Shown in pieces: positions 20,641-29,644 of a DNA stretch of 64,000 bases (its first letter is position 1; each line of letters begins with the position of its first letter). The notes beneath the pieces were generated by a model, which was not told the origin of the DNA, made no database searches, and saw only the letters and a program-made list of their open reading frames with translations. Source of the stretch: JAFEDN01 sp963832945 (GTDB lineage Bacteria > Pseudomonadota > Gammaproteobacteria > Coxiellales > Coxiellaceae). The DNA lies in contig CAWHVV010000018.1 of NCBI GenBank assembly GCA_963832945.1, positions 1 to 64,000 of the forward strand. The letters are read 5' to 3'. The translations under genes and the position numbers were made by a program.

Positions 20641-20766
20641 TCCAGCAATAATTCCCGCTGGGTACAGCGGCAATTGCTTCCTATTTATATCCTGCGCTCG
20701 GCGGAGCCGATGCTCGGAATGAAGGGGAAGACGCTCCGCTCTCTCCCCCTTCTGATCCCCCATCGG
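20641..20766 (-). repeat. Palindromic intergenic repeat, copy 2
   Basis: Read on the minus strand this has the same blocks as 3597-3716: GATGGGGGATC, AAGGGGGAGA, TTCCCCTTCATTCCGAGCA, a TCGGC/GCCGA palindrome, GCGCAGGATATAAA, and CGCTGTAC followed by CAGCGGGAATT. It is intact, which shows what copy 1 looked like before the IS insertion. It lies in the 460-bp gene-free stretch between the glycosidase-like gene and tRNA-Pro. Confidence 0.8.
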
Positions 20767-20843
20767 GCAGAGAATTTTCTACGAAAATTATTTTTCTTTA
20801 TGAAAAATTAATCAAATATTTCATCTATTTAAATCCGTTTTAT

Positions 20844-20892
20844 TCCCGGCGGGAATTGCTGAAAGATTATCCATTCTTTCGGGAAGCCGGGA
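20844..20892. repeat. Imperfect hairpin element
   Basis: Outer arms TCCCGGC and GCCGGGA and inner arms GAAAGA and TCTTTC form a two-part stem of 49 bases. The left half contains GCGGGAATTGCTGAAAGA (20849-20866), which recurs exactly at 54991-55008 upstream of the LanM-like gene. The block is also related to one end of the palindromic repeat at 20641. Its role is unknown; it precedes the tRNA cluster. Confidence 0.5.
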
Positions 20893-20979
20893 TAACCGTC
20901 AAAATACAGGTAGCAAACGTTCATGAATTGAATTGAGAATTTGCCAGTCTGGTATTTTTGCAGTACCATGGACGACTCG

Positions 20980-21053
20980 CGGGGTATAGCGCAGTCTGGT
21001 AGCGCGCCTGCTTTGGGAGCAGGATGTCGGGGGTTCAAATCCCTCTACCCCGA
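20980..21053 (+). tRNA. tRNA-Pro (TGG)
   Basis: 74 bases. The acceptor stem pairs CGGGGTA with TACCCCG, the anticodon loop is CTTTGGGAG with anticodon TGG, and the T loop is GGTTCAAATCC. The 3' CCA is not encoded. First of three tRNAs in the order Pro-Arg-His. Confidence 0.95.
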
Positions 21054-21221
21054 AAGTGATACCTCGTGCGGTCATTTTTTGAGGTTGTTAGCGCCCAGTT
21101 GTGGGACAGATTTAATTATAAAAAACATGCGCATAGTTCTGCTCTGTAAATGTTTTTTACGATTAAAAATGCCCCGCAAACGGGATGCTAAAAACCTCAA
21201 AAAATGGCAGCGCAGGTATAA

Positions 21222-21295
21222 GCGCCTGTAGCTCATTTGGATAGAGCATCGGCCTTCTAAGCCGAGGGTAACAGGTTCAAATCCTGTCAGGCGCG
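21222..21295 (+). tRNA. tRNA-Arg (TCT)
   Basis: 74 bases. The acceptor stem pairs GCGCCTG with CAGGCGC, the anticodon loop is CCTTCTAAG with anticodon TCT, and the T arm has CAGGTTCAAATCCTG. The 3' CCA is not encoded. Confidence 0.95.
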
Positions 21296-21385
21296 TTTTG
21301 ACCTGGGTTCTGTAGCGACCCCGTAGTGACATAGTTCACAAAAAAAAATTGGCGGCGTTACAGAATCCAGCTCAAAACGATTAAT

Positions 21386-21459
21386 GGTGGGCGTAGCTCA
21401 GTTGGTAGAGCCCTGGATTGTGATTCCAGTTGTCGTGGGTTCGAGCCCCATCGTCCACC
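21386..21459 (+). tRNA. tRNA-His (GTG)
   Basis: 74 bases including the extra G at position -1 that pairs with the discriminator C, diagnostic of tRNA-His. The acceptor stem pairs GTGGGCG with CGTCCAC, the anticodon loop is ATTGTGATT with anticodon GTG, and the T arm has GTGGGTTCGAGCCCCA. Confidence 0.95.
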
Positions 21460-21528
21460 CATTTATACCGTGAGGTATCAATCTGCAAACGCAGAAACGT
21501 TCTTTCCTTTCCACCGCCTGAATAGTTA

Positions 21529-22296
21529 TCAGATCGTTTCGCCGCGGCGTAAAGTCAGGACTTCGTAGCCATTTTCGGTGACCGCCAGAGTGTGTTCCCA
21601 TTGTGCTGATAATTTGTGGTCTTTTGTGATCACCGTCCATTGATCGGGGAGCAGGCGAACGTGGCGCTGGCCCGCGTTAATCATCGGTTCTATCGTAAAA
21701 GTCATCCCCGCTTCCAGTGCGATGCCGGCCCCGGGCTTGCCATAATGCAAAACCTGAGGGTCTTCATGAAACCCCCGGCCAATGCCATGACCGCAATATT
21801 CGCGCACCACTGAAAACCGATTTTCTTCCGCATGCGCCTGGATGGCTGCGCCAATATCGCCTAAATGGACGCCGGGCTTGACCATGCGAATGGCCAGATA
21901 CAAACATTCCTGGGTAACATGGATAAGCCGCTGTGCAAAGGGTGGCGCTTCCCCGACTATAAACATCTGGCTGGTATCGCCATGAAAACCCTCTTTAATG
22001 ACGGTGACATCCATATTAACAATATCTCCCGTTTTAAGCTTTTTATCATTAGGAATGCCATGACAAACGACATGGTTTACGGAAGTACAGATCGACTTGG
22101 GAAAGCCATGGTAGTTCAGTGGCGCCGGAATTGCCTGTTGAACTTCCACGATATATCGATGACAAAGATCATTTAATTCATTGGTGGTGACGCCCGGCTG
22201 CACATAAGGGGCAATCATCTCCAGCACTTCAGCGGCCAAACGCCCGGCGACCCGCATTTTCTGAAGTTCTTCGGAATTCTTAATAGTGATATTCAT
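21529..22296 (-). CDS. map: Methionine aminopeptidase, type I
   Basis: 255 residues, normal length. It removes the initiator Met from nascent proteins. All metal and catalytic positions are visible: His in VNHVVCHGIP, Asp in VNMDVTVIKEGFHGDTSQMF (two Asp ligands), His in GRGFHEDP, Glu in TIEPMI and Glu in WEHTLAVTENGYEVL. It is divergent from rpsB across a 156-bp intergenic region, the usual gammaproteobacterial arrangement. No strong ribosome site is seen. Confidence 0.97.
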   Translation of the reverse strand: MNITIKNSEELQKMRVAGRLAAEVLEMIAPYVQPGVTTNELNDLCHRYIVEVQQAIPAPLNYHGFPKSICTSVNHVVCHGIPNDKKLKTGDIVNMDVTVIKEGFHGDTSQMFIVGEAPPFAQRLIHVTQECLYLAIRMVKPGVHLGDIGAAIQAHAEENRFSVVREYCGHGIGRGFHEDPQVLHYGKPGAGIALEAGMTFTIEPMINAGQRHVRLLPDQWTVITKDHKLSAQWEHTLAVTENGYEVLTLRRGETI

Positions 22297-22452
22297 TTTT
22301 TAACACCGAAAAGCTGGTAGTTTGCCTGAAATTGTGATATAAAGCCATTTAAAAAATACACACATCTATCGGCACATAATTTGGGGTGCTGGCCTGGTCA
22401 GTCGAATTATGGGTTAGGTGGAGGATCAAAACTAAAAACCCTGGAGAAAATT

Positions 22453-23441
22453 ATGTCTGAAATATCTATGCGTCTAATGTTAGAGGCCGGTGTCCATTTT
22501 GGCCATCAAACCCGTTACTGGAATCCCAAAATGGGTCCGTTCATCTACGGTTCCCGCCATAAAATTCATATTATTAATCTGGAAGAAACTTTGCCCATGT
22601 TTCGTGAGGCGTTAAAGTTCCTTTCCAATATCGCTGCCAACAAAGGCCGGATATTATTTGTCGGCACCAAATACGCCGCGCGTGATGTGATGCGTGAAGA
22701 AGCTATCCGTTGTGGCATGCCCTATGTGAATCATCGCTGGCTGGGCGGAATGCTGACTAACTACAAAACTGTTCGCCAACGCATTAAACGCCTGAAAGAG
22801 CTGGAAGAATTACTGTTGGATGAAAAAATCATTTCCAGACTGACCAAGAAAGAAGTCCTCCGTTTAGTCAATGAGAAAGATAAGCTCAGCACTCTGATCG
22901 AGGGCGTAAAGAATATGGGTGGTTTACCGGAAGCATTATTTGTCATTGACGTCGGCAATGAAAAAATAGCTATTCGCGAAGCGAAACGCCTGAGTATCCC
23001 CATCGTCGGCATCGTGGATACTAACAATAATCCCGAAGGCATCGATTTCCCGATTCCCGGTAATGATGATGCGTTACGCGCAATCCGCTTTTATTGCAAA
23101 ACCCTGGCTGACGCGGTTATCGAAGCCCGTGGCGTATTGGAGTTAACGACGGGAGCCCGGAAGAGACTCAACCCGTTAAGGCGAAAGTCAAGGTCAAGAA
23201 AATTGTTAAAAAGACTGCCAGCGAAGAAGTTGAACCCGGAGAGTCCACTGTGGAAGAGGAACCTACCTTAGCCTCTAAACTGGAAAAAGCGGCAGCCGCT
23301 AATCCGGCTATTAAAGCTGCGATTAAAAAGAAACTCGCCAAAAAAACCGAACCCGCCGACCGTGAAGACACCGGCGAAAAAACCAGTAAAAAAGTGTCTC
23401 CCCGTCAGTCTCATGCGGCAAAAACTTCGGATGAGGGTTAA
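22453..23441 (+). CDS. rpsB: 30S ribosomal protein S2 (C-terminal tail frameshifted)
   Basis: The start at 22453 (MSEISMRLMLEAGVHFGHQT) has a GGAG seven bases ahead; an upstream ATG at 22381 is ignored. The conserved S2 core is intact through FYCKTLADAVIEARGVLELTT. In the present sequence the frame then runs to a stop at 23271 with an unnatural basic tail. One added base near 23150 instead gives a Lys/Glu-rich tail (SPEETQPVKAKVKVKK... to SHAAKTSDEG) ending at 23441, directly at the tsf start. I take the latter as the true product of about 330 residues. Confidence 0.9.
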
Positions 23442-23446
23442 TGCAC

Positions 23447-24328
23447 ATGGCAACAATTACCGCAAATATGGTTAAAGAACTGCGTGAACGCAGCGGCGCC
23501 GGAATGATGGACTGTAAAAAAGCTTTAAATGAGACGAATGGCGATATCGAAGCCGCTCTCGACGCACTGCGCGCCGGGGGTCAGGCAAAAGCCGCTAAAC
23601 GCGCCGGGAAAACCGCAGCCGAAGGCGCCATTGTCATCCGTTTAGACGATCAGCAACAAAATGCCTGCATCATTGAGGTGAACTGCGAAACCGATTTTGT
23701 GGCGCGCAGTGAGCAATTTCTCGAATTTGCCCAGAAAGTGGCCGCGCGCGGATTGCAGGGCGGAGTGAAGACTGTCGAGGAATTATTACAGTTACCCATG
23801 GCCGATGGAACACAGACGATAGAACAGGTTCGTCAGGAACTCATTGCAAAAATTGGCGAGAACGTTCAGGTTCGCCGTTTAAAGCAGATGCATTCCGACG
23901 GATTTATCGGCAGCTATCTGCACGGTAGTCGTATCGGTGTCCTGGTGGCGCTGACTCGCCGTGAACCGGAACTGGGTCGCGATTTGGCCATGCACGTTGC
24001 GGCGAGCAATCCGCAGGCGCTTGATTCAGAGCACGTACCCGCGGACCTTATCGCCCGCGAACGGGAAATTTTTGTGACTCAGTCAAAGGAAAGCGGCAAG
24101 CCCGACAACATTATTGAAAAAATGGTCAATGGTCGAATAGCCAAATTCCTGAAAGAAATTTGTCTGGTCGATCAACCTTTTGTAAAAGACCCTGAAAAAA
24201 CCGTCGGTTCATTATTGAAAGAACGTCAGGCTCAAGTCACGGATTTCGTTCGCTATGAAGTGGGCGAGGGCATTGAAAAACAGACTCAGGATTTCGCTGA
24301 AGAAGTGAAGGCGCAATTGAAAGGATAG
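23447..24328 (+). CDS. tsf: Elongation factor Ts
   Basis: 293 residues from the ATG at 23447, chosen because GAGGG lies eight bases ahead and MATITANMVKELRERSGAG is the usual N-terminus. It recharges EF-Tu with GTP. The family signature SGAGMMDCKKAL and the core motif NCETDFVAR are present. The gene follows rpsB within a few bases and is followed by pyrH after 6 bp, so the group is one operon. Confidence 0.97.
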   Translation: MATITANMVKELRERSGAGMMDCKKALNETNGDIEAALDALRAGGQAKAAKRAGKTAAEGAIVIRLDDQQQNACIIEVNCETDFVARSEQFLEFAQKVAARGLQGGVKTVEELLQLPMADGTQTIEQVRQELIAKIGENVQVRRLKQMHSDGFIGSYLHGSRIGVLVALTRREPELGRDLAMHVAASNPQALDSEHVPADLIAREREIFVTQSKESGKPDNIIEKMVNGRIAKFLKEICLVDQPFVKDPEKTVGSLLKERQAQVTDFVRYEVGEGIEKQTQDFAEEVKAQLKG

Positions 24329-24334
24329 CTCAAT

Positions 24335-25081
24335 ATGAAGGATAGCCTCCAACCTGTTTATCGCCGGATTTTATTAAAAATGAGCGGTGAGGCCCTTATG
24401 GGCGGGGGGCAGCACGCCATTGACCCCAAGGTACTGGATAGAATGGCGAAAGAAGTGGGCGAAATCTACCAGCTTGGCGTACAGGTGGGGATTGTGGTTG
24501 GGGGCGGTAATTTCTTTCGTGGAGTGACCGTTTCCGAAGCCGGGATCAACCGAATCACCGGCGATCACATGGGCATGCTCGCCACCCTCATTAACGCATT
24601 GGCCATGCGGGATGCCTTTGAGCGTTCCGGTCTGCCGGTGCGGGTGTTATCAGCCATCCCAATGAGCGGGATGGTGGATTATTTTAATCGCCGCAAAGCC
24701 ATTCATCACCTGCAACTTGGCCGCGTGGTTATTTTTGCCGCCGGCACCGGCAATCCTCTGGTCACCACTGATTCCGCCGCCAGTCTGCGTGGCATTGAAA
24801 TTGAAGCGGATGTTGTGCTAAAAGCCACCCAGGTCGATGGCATTTATTCCGCGGATCCCCGTCGTAATCCCAATGCCGTGCGTTATGAGCATTTAACCTA
24901 TCAGGAAGCCCTGGAAAAAGAATTAGCTGTCATGGACTTAGCCGCTTTTTGTCAGTGCCGTGATTACAACATGCCGTTATGCGTATTCAACATGCAAAAA
25001 CCCGGCGCCTTATTGCGGGTCATTACGGGCCAACCTGAGGGAACGCGGGTGACCAATATTATAGAGGAGGCTTCATTATGA
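24335..25081 (+). CDS. pyrH: UMP kinase
   Basis: 248 residues, full length. It phosphorylates UMP to UDP with ATP. Visible motifs are the phosphate-binding LKMSGEALMG at the N-terminus, GGGNFFRG, and FAAGTGNPLVTTDSAASLR in the nucleotide-binding part. It overlaps the frr start by 4 bp (ATGA), showing translational coupling. Confidence 0.97.
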   Translation: MKDSLQPVYRRILLKMSGEALMGGGQHAIDPKVLDRMAKEVGEIYQLGVQVGIVVGGGNFFRGVTVSEAGINRITGDHMGMLATLINALAMRDAFERSGLPVRVLSAIPMSGMVDYFNRRKAIHHLQLGRVVIFAAGTGNPLVTTDSAASLRGIEIEADVVLKATQVDGIYSADPRRNPNAVRYEHLTYQEALEKELAVMDLAAFCQCRDYNMPLCVFNMQKPGALLRVITGQPEGTRVTNIIEEASL

Positions 25082-25636
25082 TTGACAGCGCCATTACCCA
25101 GGCGGAAACGCGGATGAAAAAAAGTGTGCAAACGCTACAGGATGGATTCGCTAAATTACGTACCGGGCGGGCGCATCCCGGTTTGCTGGATAGCGTTCGG
25201 GTGGAATATTACCAGCAGCAGGTACCTTTGAGCCAGGTCGCCAATGTTGCCATTGAAAATTCACGTACTTTAACAGTCACTCCTTGGGAAAAAGATATGG
25301 TGGCTAAAGTTGAAAAGGCCATTCGCAATTCGGATTTAGGGTTGAATCCCAGCACAGCGGGCATGCTCATTCGTGTGCCTTTACCCGCGCTCAACGAAGA
25401 ACGTCGCAGGGATTTGGTGCGGGTGGTGAAGGATGAAGCCGAACAGGCGCGGGTGGCTGTCCGTAATATTCGCCGTGAGGCCAATCAGGAATTTAAAAAT
25501 TTACTGAAAGACAAAAAAATCAGTGAAGATGAAGAGCATCGGGCCGCCGCTAAAATGCAAAAAATAACGGATCAGATATATCGTTAAAATCGATCAACTG
25601 GCGGCTGGAAAAGAACAAGATTTAATGGCTATCTAA
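25078..25636 (+). CDS. frr: Ribosome recycling factor (C-terminus frameshifted)
   Basis: The first 167 residues match RRF (KLRTGRAHPGLLDSVRVEYY, LNPSTAGMLIRVPLPALNEERRRDL). The frame then stops early at 25587, leaving 169 residues against the usual 185. Shifting one base at CAGATATATCG continues the protein as VKIDQLAAGKEQDLMAI to a stop at 25634-25636, a normal RRF ending. I infer a single-base insertion in the sequence. The product splits post-termination ribosomes together with EF-G. Confidence 0.92.
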
Positions 25637-25640
25637 CTTG

Positions 25641-26384
25641 ATGAATTTGAATCCTGATTATCAGTTAAAACATGTTGCTCTCGTCATGGACGGTAATGGA
25701 AGATGGGCGCGCAGCCGCCTCCTGCCAAGAATTGCCGGACATCGCGCCGGCGCCCAGGCGGTTCGCGGCGCTCTCGAATTCAGCATTGAACAGAATCTAC
25801 AGGCATTGACCTTATTCGCCTTAAGCGTGGAAAATTTTAATTTGCGGCCCCCGCACGAAATCCAGTTATTATTAAAATTATTTATCGAATCCCTGAAAAA
25901 TAATATCGTCGAACTGAATGAAAAAAATGTGAGGATACGCATTATCGGGGACAGATCCCCTTTTGACGAGTATTTACTCAGGCAAATTGAGCATAGCGAA
26001 CAATTAACTGCTCACAACTCGGGTCTGCAGTTAGTAATGGCGATCAATTATAGCGGGCGTTGGGATATTACTCAGGCAGCACGCCGCCTGTCGCAACAGG
26101 TTCTGGACCGCCAGTTAAGTCCCGTAGATATCACCAGCGCCTCGGTGCAGCAGTATTTATGCCTCAGCGATCTGCCCGAACCCGACCTCTTGATCCGCAC
26201 CGGCGGCGAGCAGCGAATCAGTAATTTTATGTTGTGGCAGTTTGCATACACCGAAATGTTTTTTACCGATATTTACTGGCCGGAGTTTGACAGGGCGGCT
26301 TTTCAACAGGCGATTGATTTTTATTATTCCAGACAAAGGCGCTTTGGCCGCACGAGTGAACAGGTAGATACCCAGTATGCTTAA
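25641..26384 (+). CDS. uppS: Undecaprenyl diphosphate synthase
   Basis: 247 residues from the ATG at 25641. It extends farnesyl diphosphate with isopentenyl units to the C55 lipid carrier used for peptidoglycan and LPS. The catalytic VMDGNGRWA motif is at the N-terminus and the substrate-binding RTGGEQRISNFMLWQFAYTE near residue 190. It overlaps cdsA by 8 bp. In most relatives dxr follows or lies near uppS-cdsA; it is not present here. Confidence 0.96.
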   Translation: MNLNPDYQLKHVALVMDGNGRWARSRLLPRIAGHRAGAQAVRGALEFSIEQNLQALTLFALSVENFNLRPPHEIQLLLKLFIESLKNNIVELNEKNVRIRIIGDRSPFDEYLLRQIEHSEQLTAHNSGLQLVMAINYSGRWDITQAARRLSQQVLDRQLSPVDITSASVQQYLCLSDLPEPDLLIRTGGEQRISNFMLWQFAYTEMFFTDIYWPEFDRAAFQQAIDFYYSRQRRFGRTSEQVDTQYA

Positions 26385-27177
26385 ATACCGGGTAGTCACC
26401 GCTTTTATCCTGCTGGTGATTATTATAACCATAGTTTGGTTGTTAAAATCACCCGTTTTTGCTGCCATTATCGCCATTTTTTTCGTGATCGGCGGATGGG
26501 AATGGGCAAGGCTGGTGGGTTTAAATTCGGTGTTCTGGCGTTTTGGTTATACATTTCTGGTGACGCTGCTGATATTTATCGCTTATTTTTGCCCCCCCGT
26601 TCCCTGGTTTTATAGCGCATTCATCCTGTGGCTGTGGGCTGCGGCGGCTATTCTGTCCTACGAATGTGGTGGTGATTTATTAGGCTTTCAACGGCCATGG
26701 ATCAAAGCCTTGTGTGGCCTGGTTATGCTGGTCGCCTGTTGGAAAGGCGTTGTGCTGTTACAGGCAGCCTCACCCTGGTGGCTGGTCATTGGTTTGGGTT
26801 TATGCTGGCTAATGGATACGGGGGCTTATTTTGCCGGCCGGCATTGGGGCGCTCACGCCCTGGCTCCGCGTATCAGCCCCAATAAAACCTGGGAAGGATT
26901 TTGGGGCGGATTATTATTGGCCGTTGCGGTTCTTGCTGTTGGCAGTTTCTTTTTGTCCGTTACCCCCCGACAGCGAGTGCTTTTCATAATATTGATCATT
27001 ATTTGCGCTATATTCGCTGTAATAGGAGATTTATTTGTCAGTTTTCTCAAGAGACAGGCCGGTTTTAAGGACAGCGGCCGATTGTTACCAGGCCACGGCG
27101 GCCTTCTCGACCGTGTCGATAGCACAATCTCCGTCGCCCCCATCTTCGCCCTGGGATTCTTACTGTTGAAGTTGTGA
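26377..27177 (+). CDS. cdsA: Phosphatidate cytidylyltransferase
   Basis: 266 residues with about seven or eight membrane segments. It makes CDP-diacylglycerol for phospholipid synthesis. The C-terminal CdsA signature is intact: LKRQAGFKDSGRLLPGHGG followed by LLDRVDS. Unlike E. coli and most relatives, the next gene is bamA; the intramembrane protease gene rseP is missing at this position. Confidence 0.95.
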   Translation: MLKYRVVTAFILLVIIITIVWLLKSPVFAAIIAIFFVIGGWEWARLVGLNSVFWRFGYTFLVTLLIFIAYFCPPVPWFYSAFILWLWAAAAILSYECGGDLLGFQRPWIKALCGLVMLVACWKGVVLLQAASPWWLVIGLGLCWLMDTGAYFAGRHWGAHALAPRISPNKTWEGFWGGLLLAVAVLAVGSFFLSVTPRQRVLFIILIIICAIFAVIGDLFVSFLKRQAGFKDSGRLLPGHGGLLDRVDSTISVAPIFALGFLLLKL

Positions 27178-27199
27178 TCTTTTAATATTCCAGTATAAT
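27172..27199 (+). promoter_or_regulatory. Possible sigma-70 promoter for bamA
   Basis: TTGTGA and a perfect TATAAT are separated by 16 bp just upstream of bamA. The -35 box lies on the last codons of cdsA. The 42-bp gap between cdsA and bamA is otherwise unstructured. Prediction by eye only. Confidence 0.45.
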
Positions 27200-27219
27200 G
27201 CTGACTAATAGGGAAAAAA

Positions 27220-29589
27220 ATGGTTATATTTGTGAAAAAAACTATTCAAAAATTATTAACAATCATTGGCCTGGTATTTGTCATTCAAACTGCCTTTGCG
27301 GAGAGTTTTGTCATAAAACAAATTAAGGTCACGGGTTTGCAGCGCGTACAGGAAAAAACGGTGTTGAGCTATATGCCGGTCCACGTTGGACAGGCGCTGA
27401 CGACACAGGACACGGATAACATTCTCAATTCCCTTTATAAGACAGGATTTTTTTCCGATGTGCGGTTATTGCGGCAGGGTAATACCCTTATTGTGGACGT
27501 GAAAGAGCGTCCCACCATCGGTCTTATTCGCATTGATGGTAATAAAGAGTTTACGGATAAACAGTTATTACCGGTTTTGAAGGATTTAGGCATTGCCGAG
27601 GGTTCTCCTTATGATAACTCCAAAGTAAATTCGATCGTTCAGGGGCTCCGCGAGCAATACAACCAGCTGGGTTATTATGCGGTCCAGGTGACTGCGGAGG
27701 CCCGGCCTGAACCACGCAACCGTGTGGCCTTATACATTAAAGTCAAGGAAGGCCCGATTGCTAAAATTCGCCGTATCACCGTGATGGGTAATCAGGTATT
27801 TAAAAGCCGGGAAATAAAAAAGGTCTTTGCTTCTAAAACAACGGCCTGGTGGAAACTGAGTTTTCTGGTGCATAACGATCGCTATTCGAAAGTACAACTC
27901 GGAAAAGATCTGGAACAGCTGCGAACTTTTTATTACAACCATGGTTACTTGCGTTTCCAGGTAATCGACCAGCAAACGGTTATTTCCCCCGATAACAAAA
28001 CGGTCGATATCATCATTCGCATCAGCGAAGGACCGATTTATAGAATTAGAGGCTACGAGTTACGCGGCTTATCGGCTTACCCCGAAGAGTCCCGAACTTT
28101 GCACGGTTATATTGACCGGTTGCTGAAGCCGGGAGACATATTTTCCAAGCAGAATATGCTGACCGGAGCAGAAACCATTCGCGTGTATTTAGCCAGTAAG
28201 GGTCATGCCTTCCCGATTATTAATACGGAACCTTCAATTGACGACAGTACTCACACGGCTTCTGTGGTCTACACCGTGTCCCCGGGACCGGTGAGTTATG
28301 TCCGCAGCATTGATTTTATCGGCAATACCCGCACCCTGGATACGACTTTGCGCAATCGCATCGCCCAGATGGAAGGTTCGCCTTATTCAATCGTTGACGT
28401 GGAACAGTCCAAAGCCCGTTTAGCCTATTTACCGTATCTGCAGGACGTGACAGTGGACACCAATCCCGTACCCAATGTGCCGGATCAGGTGGATTTAACT
28501 TATCACGTCAAGGAGGTCAATGCCGGCAAAGCGAGCATTCAGGGAGGTTATTCAACGTCGGATCACTGGATCTACGGCGCCAGTCTTGCCGAGCCTAATC
28601 TCTTTGGCACCGGTAATTACGGCGCCCTGAATTTTAACGCCAGTGAATACCAAAAAAGTTACAGCTTATCCTTTGTACAACCTTATTATACGACTTACGG
28701 TATCAGCCGATCCATTACGCTGTTTTCAACCATTACCACGCCCTCCACCAGTTTAAACCAGTCCAGTTACACCATGGATGGCTATGGCGGCACGGTCACT
28801 TATGGTCTGCCCGTATCTCTGAATAACCGCATTAACCTCGGCTATGGTTACACATATATTGTTCTAAACGGCGTGAACGGCCCACAAACTGCGCCATCAG
28901 TAGAAGATTTTGTTAAAGACCACCCCAGTCCCTACAATCAGTTTAAAGGTATTGCCAGCTGGAATTACAGCACCGTGGACAGGGCCACCGCGCCGACTCG
29001 CGGACTCAGTCAATTACTGGGGCTGGAGTTAGGCGTGCCGGTCCTCAAAAGCAGCCTGGGTTATTACAGACTGACTGAAGATATCAGGTATTTTTACCCT
29101 CTGCCGTTTGGATTTATTGTTGATCCCAACGCTTCCTTCGGTTATGGTAATGGTTACGGTGATGTCAATACTTTGCCGTTTTTTAATAATTTTTATGCGG
29201 GTGGTATCGAAACTCTGCCGGGTTATGCGCCGAATAGCTTGGGACCGACAAATCCCAGGCAGGGAAATGGTCATGACGCGGCTCTCGGCGGTAACCTGAA
29301 ATTGTTGGGGGGAGTGAACCTTATTTTACCGCCCCTGATACCCAAGGTACGCACTGCGCTGTTTGTGGACGCCGGAAATATCTGGGACACTAATAAAGTG
29401 GACGCTGATCAGATACATTATGAAAATGTTGACTGGCACAACCTACGCATGTCAACGGGCATTATGGTAATATGGTATTCGCCGATGGGACCGTTGCAAT
29501 TTAGCGCTGCCAAGGCGTTTAAAACTAAAAGTACGGATCAGGTGGGTGGTGCGAACTGGTTTGGCTTCTCGTTTGGAGCCAGCATATAG
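27220..29589 (+). CDS. bamA: Outer-membrane protein assembly factor BamA
   Basis: 789 residues. An N-terminal signal peptide (IQKLLTIIGLVFVIQTAFA) is followed by five POTRA domains to about residue 420 and a C-terminal 16-strand barrel. It inserts beta-barrel proteins into the outer membrane. Odd point: the loop-6 motif, normally VRGF/Y in a GG-x2-x-VRGY-x2-NSLGP context, reads GGIETLPGYAPNSLGP, so the conserved Arg is Pro. The C-terminus GFSFGASI lacks the usual terminal aromatic. A GTG at 27232 is an alternative start. Confidence 0.95.
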   Translation: MVIFVKKTIQKLLTIIGLVFVIQTAFAESFVIKQIKVTGLQRVQEKTVLSYMPVHVGQALTTQDTDNILNSLYKTGFFSDVRLLRQGNTLIVDVKERPTIGLIRIDGNKEFTDKQLLPVLKDLGIAEGSPYDNSKVNSIVQGLREQYNQLGYYAVQVTAEARPEPRNRVALYIKVKEGPIAKIRRITVMGNQVFKSREIKKVFASKTTAWWKLSFLVHNDRYSKVQLGKDLEQLRTFYYNHGYLRFQVIDQQTVISPDNKTVDIIIRISEGPIYRIRGYELRGLSAYPEESRTLHGYIDRLLKPGDIFSKQNMLTGAETIRVYLASKGHAFPIINTEPSIDDSTHTASVVYTVSPGPVSYVRSIDFIGNTRTLDTTLRNRIAQMEGSPYSIVDVEQSKARLAYLPYLQDVTVDTNPVPNVPDQVDLTYHVKEVNAGKASIQGGYSTSDHWIYGASLAEPNLFGTGNYGALNFNASEYQKSYSLSFVQPYYTTYGISRSITLFSTITTPSTSLNQSSYTMDGYGGTVTYGLPVSLNNRINLGYGYTYIVLNGVNGPQTAPSVEDFVKDHPSPYNQFKGIASWNYSTVDRATAPTRGLSQLLGLELGVPVLKSSLGYYRLTEDIRYFYPLPFGFIVDPNASFGYGNGYGDVNTLPFFNNFYAGGIETLPGYAPNSLGPTNPRQGNGHDAALGGNLKLLGGVNLILPPLIPKVRTALFVDAGNIWDTNKVDADQIHYENVDWHNLRMSTGIMVIWYSPMGPLQFSAAKAFKTKSTDQVGGANWFGFSFGASI

Positions 29590-29644
29590 CACATTAATGG
29601 TGGTGAACTTTGTTTGCCATGGTTTTTTAATTGGAGGAAATGAC

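Noticed and set aside
20458..20811. 117-codon plus-strand frame opposite the signal peptide region
   Set aside because: It overlaps the start of the glycosidase-like gene and the palindromic repeat, and its composition is not protein-like.
20941..21332. Frames spanning tRNA-Pro and tRNA-Arg on both strands
   Set aside because: They cross well-supported tRNA genes and inverted repeats and have no plausible ribosome sites.
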